Shown piece after piece: positions 7,752 through 15,203 of a stretch of DNA of 38,491 nucleotides. The notes under the pieces are model-generated. The model searched no databases and had not been told where the DNA came from. It was given only the letters and a program-made list of their open reading frames with translations. A program made the translations under genes and the position numbers. Within the stretch, counting starts at the first letter, position 1; every line of letters starts with the position of its first letter. The stretch is from Melioribacteraceae bacterium (GTDB taxonomy: Bacteria > Bacteroidota > Ignavibacteria > Ignavibacteriales > Melioribacteraceae). The stretch lies in the NCBI GenBank assembly GCA_026983795.1, contig JALSTI010000237.1, forward strand, positions 1 through 38,491. Reading direction: 5' to 3'.

Positions 7752-8909
7752 TTAAATTTTATTCCATACATTTTTGTCGGGCACAAGACCAATACCGGGA
7801 TAATCCGTTAATTTAAGTTTTCCGTCAACCACTTCAGTTCCTTTGAACGGATCGTTTTTAATCAGTAAATTACCATCTAAATCAGCCCAATCAACCATAG
7901 GAGATAATTGAGATGCAGCAGATATTCCGCAAGAAGTTTCCGTCATACAACCAATCATAACTTTCATGTTTAACGATTTTGCCAGATTTAACATTTTGTG
8001 GGCTTCACGCAAACCGGTGCATTTCATTAATTTGATATTAATTCCCGAAAATACTCCGTGCGCTTTAACAACGTCCGGTATTCTTTGAATTGATTCGTCA
8101 CCCATAATTGGCAACGGACTCCTTTCGGTCAACCAAGCAATATCGTCAACCTGATCTTTTGGCATAGGTTGTTCAACAAATTCCACATTTTGTTCTTTCA
8201 GCCAAAACGCCATATCCAATGCGTACTGTTTGTCTTTCCACCCTTGGTTCACGTCTACTGTAAGCGGTACGTTTGTAACTGCTCTTACGGCTTCAATCAT
8301 TTCTTTATCGTTACCACGACCCAATTTTACTTTCAGGATTTTAAATCCTGATGCTTCCTTCACTTTTTGTTTAACTACTTCCGGTTTATCAATTCCTATT
8401 GTAAAAGTTGTATACGGTGTTTTGTTTTTATCGTAACCCCAAATGTTATACCAAGGTTGATTCATTAATTTTCCGACCAAATCGTGTAAAGCAATATCCA
8501 CGGATGCTTTAGCGGCGGGATTGCCTTTATCGATTGAATCCACATAATCAATTATATCTTCCAGATCGAAAGGATTTTTAAATTGATTCAGTTTAACCTT
8601 GCTTAAAAATTTAATTGCCGTTTTATGAGATTCTCCTAAATAAGGCGGCATTGAAGCTTCACCATATCCCACTTTGCCATCGTATTCAATTTTTGTTATT
8701 ACAACAGGAGTTGTAGTACGGGAATTTGTAGCGATTGTAAATACATGTTTAAGTTTTAAAGTATAAGGCTTAAAATTAAAATTCATGGTAAAATTCTTTT
8801 CTTTATTGATGAAATTATTTCTTAAGCTTGATGGAAAAGTTGTTCCCACAAATATACTGCCGGCAATAATTCCGCCGGACTTAATAAAATTTCTTCTGTT
8901 TGTTTTCAT
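7752..8909 (-). CDS. ykfB: Dipeptide epimerase (L-Ala-D/L-Glu type) with Tat signal
   Basis: An enolase-superfamily enzyme of 385 residues that probably converts L-Ala-D-Glu from murein peptides to L-Ala-L-Glu. Catalytic residues fit the family: Lys193 and Lys195 in LKVKLG, metal ligands Asp219 (VDVNQ), Glu246 (VEQPMP) and Asp271 (GDES), and Lys293 in INIKLMK. The DLDG motif near the C-terminus fits dipeptide epimerases. The N-terminus carries NRRNFIKSGG followed by a hydrophobic stretch, a twin-arginine signal, so export is predicted. I start it at 8909: an in-frame upstream ATG at 8960 would overlap the preceding gene and bury the signal. It is translationally coupled to the NlpC/P60 gene, whose stop is one base upstream. 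The symbol follows the Bacillus pair by analogy. Confidence 0.88.
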   Translation of the reverse strand: MKTNRRNFIKSGGIIAGSIFVGTTFPSSLRNNFINKEKNFTMNFNFKPYTLKLKHVFTIATNSRTTTPVVITKIEYDGKVGYGEASMPPYLGESHKTAIKFLSKVKLNQFKNPFDLEDIIDYVDSIDKGNPAAKASVDIALHDLVGKLMNQPWYNIWGYDKNKTPYTTFTIGIDKPEVVKQKVKEASGFKILKVKLGRGNDKEMIEAVRAVTNVPLTVDVNQGWKDKQYALDMAFWLKEQNVEFVEQPMPKDQVDDIAWLTERSPLPIMGDESIQRIPDVVKAHGVFSGINIKLMKCTGLREAHKMLNLAKSLNMKVMIGCMTETSCGISAASQLSPMVDWADLDGNLLIKNDPFKGTEVVDGKLKLTDYPGIGLVPDKNVWNKI

Positions 8910-8910
8910 T

Positions 8911-10098
8911 TTAGTAATAGAATTTATTGGATAATATAGTTTGTACTCCTTTTTTACCAACGGAATTTAGTATACGTCTTGCAAATAAAAAAGTGTTGTA
9001 TCTGTATTCGTTAAAATCAACGTCATTTTTTTTCAAACTATTTCTTTTAACCATTCCCGATGCATGTATAAATTTACCATTTCCTACATAAATACCAACA
9101 TGCACAACTTTAGATGATTTTATGTCCCGTCCCCTTTTTCCGAAAAATAATAAATCTCCCGGTTGGAATTTATCTAAATTTACTGTAGAATCAACAAAAG
9201 TACCCACAAGCGCTTGTTGGGAAGCATCTCTTGGTAAAATAATTCTGTTAAGAAAATAAACGGTTTTGGTAAAACCGCTGCAATCAAATCCTTTTTCTGA
9301 CGTTCCTCCCCATAAATAAGGAATTCCTGTAAATGCTTTTGCCGTATCAATTACAGAAATCGCCGAAACTCTGAATTGTTTTGTCCATTTTGTAAATTCG
9401 GAACAATTACTTTTTGGAATGAATGCCTCTCTACCGTCGGGGTATTTAACTTGATAAAAATGTCTCAATTCCTTTTTTACTTGTAAAATATCTCCGGCAA
9501 CAAGGTCCGAAACTCTGGATGATTTTTTGTTCGCAGTTTCATAAGAAAATCCAAAATCGGAAATATAAATAATTCGTTTGCCGGTGAAATATTTTTTTAA
9601 TTCCTGCTTATTAATCTGTGCAATAGCGTCGGCTTCAATCCATGAAATATACTTATCGGGAGTTTGAACCATTAACCAACCGTCATTTTTCTTCAATACT
9701 TTAACAACCGTACCTAATAATGCTTGGGTTGCCATTTCGGCGGAATGTTTTGGTTTGGTTCTTAAATTTGCGGTTGACAGATTAACTATACCATAAATTT
9801 TATCTTTCAATTTTTCATCCGGCAATAGTTTGAAATTTTCTTTTACTTGAATTTTGTTTTTATTCAGATAACTTCTTAATCTGCTTAGTATTTCAGGTTC
9901 GGTAGTTTCTACGGATAACTCAACCGGCTTTTTATTTATGTTTATCGAATAATTAAAAACAGCCGTCCGATGATCGGGAGCAAAATTATTCTTCAGATCA
10001 GCCAAATTTTCTTTCAGTTTGTCAACACTTGTAGTATTAACCGAACATGAAACAAAAACTAAAACTGAAACAATTATTACTGCAGCAAATTTACTCAT
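8911..10098 (-). CDS. ykfC: NlpC/P60 peptidase lipoprotein, YkfC-like
   Basis: A 395-residue peptidase probably cutting gamma-D-Glu to diamino-acid bonds in murein peptides. A lipoprotein signal ends at VFVSC with Cys18 as the lipidated residue. SH3b-like domains cover about 100-235 (NLSTANLRTKP opens the first). The NlpC/P60 domain follows with Cys273 (GFDCSGF), His333 (VVHVGIYVG) and probably His345 (KFIHASG). I prefer the ATG at 10098; a TTG 24 bases upstream in the same frame adds eight charged residues before the signal. The next gene, the epimerase, would act on the L-Ala-D-Glu released, as in the ykfB/ykfC pair. The upstream region is shared with the divergent glutaredoxin gene. Confidence 0.9.
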   Translation of the reverse strand: MSKFAAVIIVSVLVFVSCSVNTTSVDKLKENLADLKNNFAPDHRTAVFNYSININKKPVELSVETTEPEILSRLRSYLNKNKIQVKENFKLLPDEKLKDKIYGIVNLSTANLRTKPKHSAEMATQALLGTVVKVLKKNDGWLMVQTPDKYISWIEADAIAQINKQELKKYFTGKRIIYISDFGFSYETANKKSSRVSDLVAGDILQVKKELRHFYQVKYPDGREAFIPKSNCSEFTKWTKQFRVSAISVIDTAKAFTGIPYLWGGTSEKGFDCSGFTKTVYFLNRIILPRDASQQALVGTFVDSTVNLDKFQPGDLLFFGKRGRDIKSSKVVHVGIYVGNGKFIHASGMVKRNSLKKNDVDFNEYRYNTFLFARRILNSVGKKGVQTILSNKFYY

Positions 10099-10227
10099 AT
10101 CAAATCTTTTTTTGTAAGACAAAATTTAGTGATTTTTTCTAAAAAAATTTTTTTAATTTTACAGATTCTTTAGAAACTTTTTTTTGAATCTATCATCATA
10201 TAAAATTTGAAAAAATCTGGAGATGAT

Positions 10228-10479
10228 ATGAACAATGCACAACCTAAAGTTATAATATTTACAACACCTACTTGCAGTTTTTGCAATGCTGCTAAAAGGT
10301 ATTTCCGTGAAAAAAGAATTAAATTTAAAGATATTGACGTTTCGAGGGACAGAAAAGCCGCATTGGATATGCAAAGAAGAACGGGTTCTACCGGAGTTCC
10401 GGTAATTTTAATAAATAACCGCCCTATTGTTGGGTTTGATAAACCAAAAATAAACAGATTGTTAAACATAAAAAATTAG
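10228..10479 (+). CDS. Glutaredoxin-like thioredoxin-fold protein
   Basis: An 83-residue thioredoxin-fold protein with the redox motif CSFC at 16-19 in TTPTCSFC, the cis-proline segment TGVPVILINN, and a GFDKPKI end typical of NrdH/glutaredoxin-type proteins. It probably reduces disulfides in the cytosol. The start at 10228 is set by GGAG five bases before it; a TTG 21 bases upstream is in frame but has no such site. A TATAAA sits at 10199-10204 as a possible -10 element. It is followed ten bases later by groES and is probably co-transcribed with it. The exact partner (ribonucleotide reductase or other) cannot be told. Confidence 0.88.
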   Translation: MNNAQPKVIIFTTPTCSFCNAAKRYFREKRIKFKDIDVSRDRKAALDMQRRTGSTGVPVILINNRPIVGFDKPKINRLLNIKN

Positions 10480-10489
10480 AGGAGATATT

Positions 10490-10762
10490 ATGAAAGTACA
10501 ACCAATGGATGACAGAGTTTTAGTAGAATTAACAGAAGAGGAAAATAAAACGGCATCCGGTATTATCATCCCCGATACTGCCAAAGAAAAACCTACCATG
10601 GGTAAAGTTATTGCGGTAGGAACTGACGAGGACCTTAAAGAACATGTTAAAGAAGGCGACAGAATTTTATTTGGCAAATACGGTGGTGAAGATATAACAC
10701 TTGACGGTGTTGATTACAAAATTATTCAACGAAGTGATATTTTAGCAATTGTTACCGATTAA
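10490..10762 (+). CDS. groES: Co-chaperonin GroES
   Basis: A 90-residue Hsp10 that caps GroEL during protein folding. It is full length: the N-terminal MKVQPMDDRVLVE, the mobile loop at about 17-35 (ENKTASGIIIPDTAKEKP) and the C-terminal YKIIQRSDILAIV are all present. It starts at an ATG with GAGGAGA just upstream. Unusually, groEL does not follow: a strong terminator comes 25 bases after the stop, then an amino-acid transporter. The gene is instead paired with a glutaredoxin-like gene. A groEL gene must lie elsewhere in the genome, perhaps with a second groES. No CIRCE element was recognised upstream. Confidence 0.96.
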   Translation: MKVQPMDDRVLVELTEEENKTASGIIIPDTAKEKPTMGKVIAVGTDEDLKEHVKEGDRILFGKYGGEDITLDGVDYKIIQRSDILAIVTD

Positions 10763-10787
10763 TTAATTAAAATTGACCGGTTTTCCA

Positions 10788-10816
10788 AAGGGTCGTTTTA
10801 GGCGACCCTTTTTTTT
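10788..10816 (+). terminator. Intrinsic terminator after groES
   Basis: AAGGGTCG at 10788-10795 pairs with CGACCCTT at 10803-10810 around a 7-base loop, followed by an uninterrupted T run to 10816. A strong rho-independent terminator closing the glutaredoxin-groES unit. Confidence 0.9.
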
Positions 10817-10927
10817 ATTTCCCCGTAATTTTTCTTTCCTTTAGTATTGAAATTATCATATTATTCTTTGTAATTTGTTGCATTTGTTTTCAAAGCTTAT
10901 AACTACCTACAAATTAAAGGATATTTG

Positions 10928-12301
10928 ATGCATTCTGATAAATCGGTAAAAAGGGAACATTGGGGATCTAAATTAGGATTTATTTTAGCGGCTGCCGGTT
11001 CTGCTGTCGGTTTGGGTAATATTTGGAAATTCCCTTACATAGCGGGAGAAAACGGAGGCGCTGCGTTTATATTTGTTTATTTAATTTGTATAGCAATTAT
11101 TGGTTTGCCGGTTTTAATAGCCGAAGTTTTAATGGGTAGAACTACCCAGCGTAATCCGGTAGGAGCATTTCGAAAATTATCCAACTCCCCTTTTTGGTCG
11201 GCTGTAGGAGGATTAGGTGTTTTAGCGGGTTTTGTTATCCTTTCTTTTTACGCGGTAGTTGCCGGATGGTCGTTTGGATATATTGTTGAAGCAATAAAAG
11301 GTTCTTTCTCCAGTTTTACTAAAGTCGGAGCTTCCGGGGATTACTTCTCATCACTTACTAATAACATAGTTTGGATAGTAGGTTATTTAGCCGTCTTTAT
11401 GGGATTAACCATGTTAATTGTTTACTTCGGAGTTCAAAAAGGAATTGAACGTGCAAGCAAAATTATGATGCCGTTGCTTATAATTATTTTACTGATATTA
11501 ATGATAAGAGGATTAACTCTTCCCGGCGCGGATAAAGGGTTGGAATTTCTGCTTAAACCGGATTGGAGCCATGTAACCCCGCAAGCTATATTGATTGCAC
11601 TCGGTCATGCTTTTTTTACACTCAGTCTGGGTATGGGGGCTATGATGACTTATGGAAGTTATATGTCCAAAGACGATAATATTCCAAATGCAGCTTTTCA
11701 AATTGTAATATTAGATACTTTAATTGCTTTAATTGCAGGCATTGCAATCTTTACCGCTGTTTTTGCAATGTCAGAAAATCCTGCAGTAGGTCCCGGATTA
11801 ATATTCCATACTTTACCGGTCGTTTTTTCTAAAATGGCAGGCGGATATATATTTGCCATTCTGTTTTTTATATTATTAACAATTGCGGCGCTTACATCCG
11901 CAATATCTTTGTTAGAAGTTGTAATTGCTTACTTTGTTGACGAGAGAGGTTGGCAAAGGCATAATGCGGTTATTACTTTCGGTTTGGTTGCATTTATTGT
12001 TGGAATTCCCAGTGCACTCTCCTTCAATGTAATGTCCGATTTTACTATTTTCGGTCTTAACTTTTTTGATTTTGTAGATTTTTTGGCTTCTAATATATTG
12101 TTGCCCTTAGGCGGTTTGTTAATTTCTATTTTTGTAGCATGGGTCTGGGGCTTCGATAAAGCGTTAATAAATTTGAAATATGGCGCTGAACGTTTATTTG
12201 ATAACCATTTTTGGATTATTGCCACTTGGAAAGTATTTATTAAATATTTTGCGCCGGTTTTAATATTTTTGGTTTTGTTAAATTCTATAGGAATACTTTA
12301 A
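10928..12301 (+). CDS. Sodium:neurotransmitter symporter family (NSS) transporter
   Basis: A 457-residue inner-membrane transporter of the LeuT fold that couples Na+ entry to uptake of an amino acid or related solute. Helix 1 carries the family signature GSAVGLGNIWKFPY followed by GENGGAAF, the unwound Na+/substrate-binding region. About 11-12 hydrophobic segments follow. The length suits bacterial members (LeuT, MhsT). The substrate cannot be assigned. The ATG at 10928 follows AAAGGA; the TTG just before it is in frame but less likely. It heads a three-gene run with an AGCS symporter 26 bases downstream and then the phosphofructokinase. Confidence 0.93.
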   Translation: MHSDKSVKREHWGSKLGFILAAAGSAVGLGNIWKFPYIAGENGGAAFIFVYLICIAIIGLPVLIAEVLMGRTTQRNPVGAFRKLSNSPFWSAVGGLGVLAGFVILSFYAVVAGWSFGYIVEAIKGSFSSFTKVGASGDYFSSLTNNIVWIVGYLAVFMGLTMLIVYFGVQKGIERASKIMMPLLIIILLILMIRGLTLPGADKGLEFLLKPDWSHVTPQAILIALGHAFFTLSLGMGAMMTYGSYMSKDDNIPNAAFQIVILDTLIALIAGIAIFTAVFAMSENPAVGPGLIFHTLPVVFSKMAGGYIFAILFFILLTIAALTSAISLLEVVIAYFVDERGWQRHNAVITFGLVAFIVGIPSALSFNVMSDFTIFGLNFFDFVDFLASNILLPLGGLLISIFVAWVWGFDKALINLKYGAERLFDNHFWIIATWKVFIKYFAPVLIFLVLLNSIGIL

Positions 12302-12327
12302 CTTTCATCAATAATCGATAAAATCCT

Positions 12328-13932
12328 ATGTCTAGAAAATCTTTTGGGATAATTACTTTTATTATTATCTTTTTAGTTCTAATTATTTGGGGAGTTTCAT
12401 TTTATAATTCGGTTTGGACTTTTCCAGGCAACTTTGAATTTTTTAGAAATTTTCCTGATAAAAAAACTCCCATCGGTTCAATTCCTTTAATGATTATCGC
12501 ATTGTTAGGAACCGGTATTTACGTTACATTCAAGCTCGGTTTTCCGCAAATCCGTTATTTATGGCACGGCATAAAAGTTACGGCAGGTATTTACGACAAT
12601 CCTGAAGACGAAGGCGATCTTAATCATTTTAAAGCTTTATCTACCGCTCTTTCTGCTACGGTGGGTATCGGTAATATTGCTGGCGTTGCAACAGCACTTT
12701 ATTACGGAGGTCCCGGCGCTTTGTTTTGGATGTGGATTACGGCCTTTTTCGGCACAACTCTTAAATTCGCAGAAAGTTCTTTGGCATTGAAATACAGAGA
12801 GTTCGATCCCGACGGACACACGGCAGGTGGACCGATGTACACAATTGAAAAGGGATTGGGGCAAAATTGGCGATGGTTAGCCGCCGCATTTGCCAGCTTT
12901 GCCATTATTTGTTCATTTGCAACAGGCAATGCAATCCAATCGTTTACGGTTTCCGATCAAATTTATTCCGAAGTTGCTCAAATTGTGGGAACAACTCATT
13001 TTCTAACGTATAAACATCTTCTCTTCGGTTCTTTCACTCTGTCTATTGAGCAAGTTATTAATGGAATTGTTTTGGCTTCTATAGTTGCATTAGTAATAAT
13101 TGGCGGAATTAACCGTATTGGAAAAGTTACCGGATTTTTAGCTCCGTTTATGGCTATAATTTATGTTTTTGCAACTTCGTTAATTTTATTAGCAAATTGG
13201 GATAAATTAGGGCAAAGCTTCAATCTGATTTTTTCGATGGCATTTAATCCGCCGGCTAAAATTGCCGGTGTTGGCGGCGGCGCATTTCTTGTGATGTTAA
13301 ATACCATGTTATGGGGAATTAAGCGCGGACTCTACTCAAATGAAGCCGGGCAAGGCAGCGCTGCAATTGCACATTCCACGGCTAAAACCAAATATCCAAT
13401 ACGCGAAGGTTCGGTAGCAATGCTCGGTCCCTTTATAGATACTATTCTAATTTGTTCGTTAACAGGTCTTTCAATTTTGGTTACCGGCGCTTGGCACCAT
13501 ACTGAATTTTACGTTCAAAGAATTAATCCGAATTTTACCGGTCAGTTATTAAACAGCAGTCTATTGACTTCGTTGGCATTTAAGGAAGGTCTAAGTTGGC
13601 TATTCAATTACGGAGATAAAATCGTTACTATTTCAGTACTCTTATTTGCAATTTCAACCGCAATAAGTTGGTCTTTTTACGGCGATCGCGCAACCGATTA
13701 TTTATTCGGACCCAAAGCGCTTATGCCTTACAAGTGGATTTTTGTTTTATTTGTTTTTATCGGTGCTATAGCTCAATTGGAATCAGTATGGAGTTTTGGT
13801 GATGCGGCGCTTGGATTTATGACATTCCCCAACCTTATTGCAATAATTGTATTATCGACAAAACTTAAAAAGATGACAAAAGAATATTTCGAAATTGATC
13901 ATCCGGTTTATAAAAAAATAAAAAATAAATAG
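12328..13932 (+). CDS. Alanine/glycine:cation symporter (AGCS) family protein
   Basis: A 534-residue Na+-coupled amino-acid symporter of the AGCS family (AgcS, DagA, AlsT). Signatures include GNIAGVATALYYGGPGALFW, the AGGPMYTIEKGLG segment and the highly conserved NEAGQGSAAIAHSTAKT block that forms part of the substrate and ion path. Around ten or more membrane helices are visible. An N-terminal helix (about residues 7-25) precedes the core and makes this member slightly longer than usual. D/L-alanine or glycine is the likely substrate by family, not by direct evidence. It starts 26 bases after the NSS gene and ends nine bases before the phosphofructokinase, so all three are probably one operon. 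Confidence 0.94.
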   Translation: MSRKSFGIITFIIIFLVLIIWGVSFYNSVWTFPGNFEFFRNFPDKKTPIGSIPLMIIALLGTGIYVTFKLGFPQIRYLWHGIKVTAGIYDNPEDEGDLNHFKALSTALSATVGIGNIAGVATALYYGGPGALFWMWITAFFGTTLKFAESSLALKYREFDPDGHTAGGPMYTIEKGLGQNWRWLAAAFASFAIICSFATGNAIQSFTVSDQIYSEVAQIVGTTHFLTYKHLLFGSFTLSIEQVINGIVLASIVALVIIGGINRIGKVTGFLAPFMAIIYVFATSLILLANWDKLGQSFNLIFSMAFNPPAKIAGVGGGAFLVMLNTMLWGIKRGLYSNEAGQGSAAIAHSTAKTKYPIREGSVAMLGPFIDTILICSLTGLSILVTGAWHHTEFYVQRINPNFTGQLLNSSLLTSLAFKEGLSWLFNYGDKIVTISVLLFAISTAISWSFYGDRATDYLFGPKALMPYKWIFVLFVFIGAIAQLESVWSFGDAALGFMTFPNLIAIIVLSTKLKKMTKEYFEIDHPVYKKIKNK

Positions 13933-13941
13933 AGGTAGTTT

Positions 13942-15147
13942 ATGGCAAACATTAAAAGAAAAAAAGGTGTTATAGGAATTCTTACCGGAGGCGGCGATGT
14001 GCCGGGATTAAATCCGGCAATAAGAGCAATAACAATTAGAGCTTTAAGAGAAGGTTTTAAAGTTATTGGCATTAGACGCGGTTGGGCAGGAATGATTGAA
14101 ATTAATCGTGATAAAAAAGCCGATAATTCATCCTGTTATATTGAGCTTTCGGAAGAAATTGTAAATAAAGCAGGTAGAACAGGAGGAACTTTTTTACATT
14201 CCTCAAGAACCCGGCCGAGTCATGTTCCAAAAGCTAATGTTCCTGTTCATCTTCAAGATAAATACAATGATGAAATTAACGATCTTACTCCAGAAGTTCT
14301 TAAAAATTTAGAATTTCTAAATATCGATTATTTAATTCCTATTGGAGGAGATGATACTTTAAGCTATGGAGTTAGGCTGCATAAAGAAGGAGTTAAAATA
14401 GTAGCTATGCCAAAAACTATGGATAACGATGTGCCGGGAACCGATTATTGTATAGGGTTTAGCACTTGCGTTACCAGAACAATTGAGCTTACACACAATT
14501 TGCGAACAACAGCCGGCTCGCACGAAAGATTTTTGGTAATTGAAGTTTTTGGTAGATATGCCGGTTTTAGCGCTTTGCTTCCAACTATGGCTGGCGCGGC
14601 AAACAGATGTGTAATACCGGAATATAAATTCAGTATGGAACATCTTACGGAATTATTGGTAGCCGATAGATATACAAATCCCAGTAAATATTCTGTAGTG
14701 TTAGTTTCCGAAGGCGCAATGTTTGACGACGTGGACGAAATGGTTTTTGAAAGTAACGAGAAAGATATGTTCGGGCATAAAAAATTAGGCGGAATTGGAG
14801 ATTTGGTTTCAAACAAATTAAAAGAACTTTCACCTAAATACAATAACGGCAAGCGTATTAATGTTATTAATCAACGTTTAGGATATTTGGTTCGTTGCGG
14901 AAATCCGGACGCTATCGATTCTATTGTTCCGATGGCTTTTGGAAATTTAGCTCTTGATTTGATTTTGGAAGGTACTTCCGGAAGATTGGTAACTTTACGG
15001 AACGGCAGGTATGATAACGAACATATCGAAATTATTAGCAGCTATAAAAAAGTTGTTGACGTACATAAATATTATAATACGGAAAGACTAAGACCGGTTT
15101 ATAAAAGTTTCGAATCGAAACCTTTATTTATAATGACAAGCGATTAA
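13942..15147 (+). CDS. pfp: 6-phosphofructokinase, pyrophosphate-type signature
   Basis: It phosphorylates fructose 6-phosphate in glycolysis and is 401 residues long. The phosphoryl-donor site reads GGDDT at 135-139 with Asp138 where ATP-dependent enzymes have glycine. The catalytic loop reads PKTMDND at 157-163 with Lys158 in place of the ATP-type glycine; Asp161 is the base. In this family these two changes together mark pyrophosphate as donor, making the step reversible. The N-terminal GGGDVPGLN loop and the later ERFLVIEVFGRYAG substrate block are intact. A GAGG precedes the ATG at 13942. It closes the operon begun by two Na+ symporters; a terminator follows. Confidence 0.93.
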   Translation: MANIKRKKGVIGILTGGGDVPGLNPAIRAITIRALREGFKVIGIRRGWAGMIEINRDKKADNSSCYIELSEEIVNKAGRTGGTFLHSSRTRPSHVPKANVPVHLQDKYNDEINDLTPEVLKNLEFLNIDYLIPIGGDDTLSYGVRLHKEGVKIVAMPKTMDNDVPGTDYCIGFSTCVTRTIELTHNLRTTAGSHERFLVIEVFGRYAGFSALLPTMAGAANRCVIPEYKFSMEHLTELLVADRYTNPSKYSVVLVSEGAMFDDVDEMVFESNEKDMFGHKKLGGIGDLVSNKLKELSPKYNNGKRINVINQRLGYLVRCGNPDAIDSIVPMAFGNLALDLILEGTSGRLVTLRNGRYDNEHIEIISSYKKVVDVHKYYNTERLRPVYKSFESKPLFIMTSD

Positions 15148-15157
15148 AGATGAAAAG

Positions 15158-15191
15158 AAGGCTGTATTGTAATTTATTTACATACAGCCTT
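15158..15191. terminator. Bidirectional terminator between convergent genes
   Basis: AAGGCTGTAT at 15158-15167 pairs with ATACAGCCTT at 15182-15191, with A-rich and T-rich flanks on both sides. It lies in the 56-base gap between the phosphofructokinase (plus) and uvrD/pcrA (minus) stops and probably serves both. Confidence 0.85.
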
Positions 15192-15203
15192 TATATTTTA
15201 TAA

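Noticed and set aside
10170-10469. A 99-codon minus-strand frame over the glutaredoxin-like gene
   Set aside because: It is the antisense of a gene with a clear CxxC motif and a good ribosome-binding site; its translation has no recognisable features.
14445-14852. A 135-codon minus-strand frame inside the phosphofructokinase
   Set aside because: It lies wholly within a strongly conserved enzyme gene and has no ribosome-binding site or family features.
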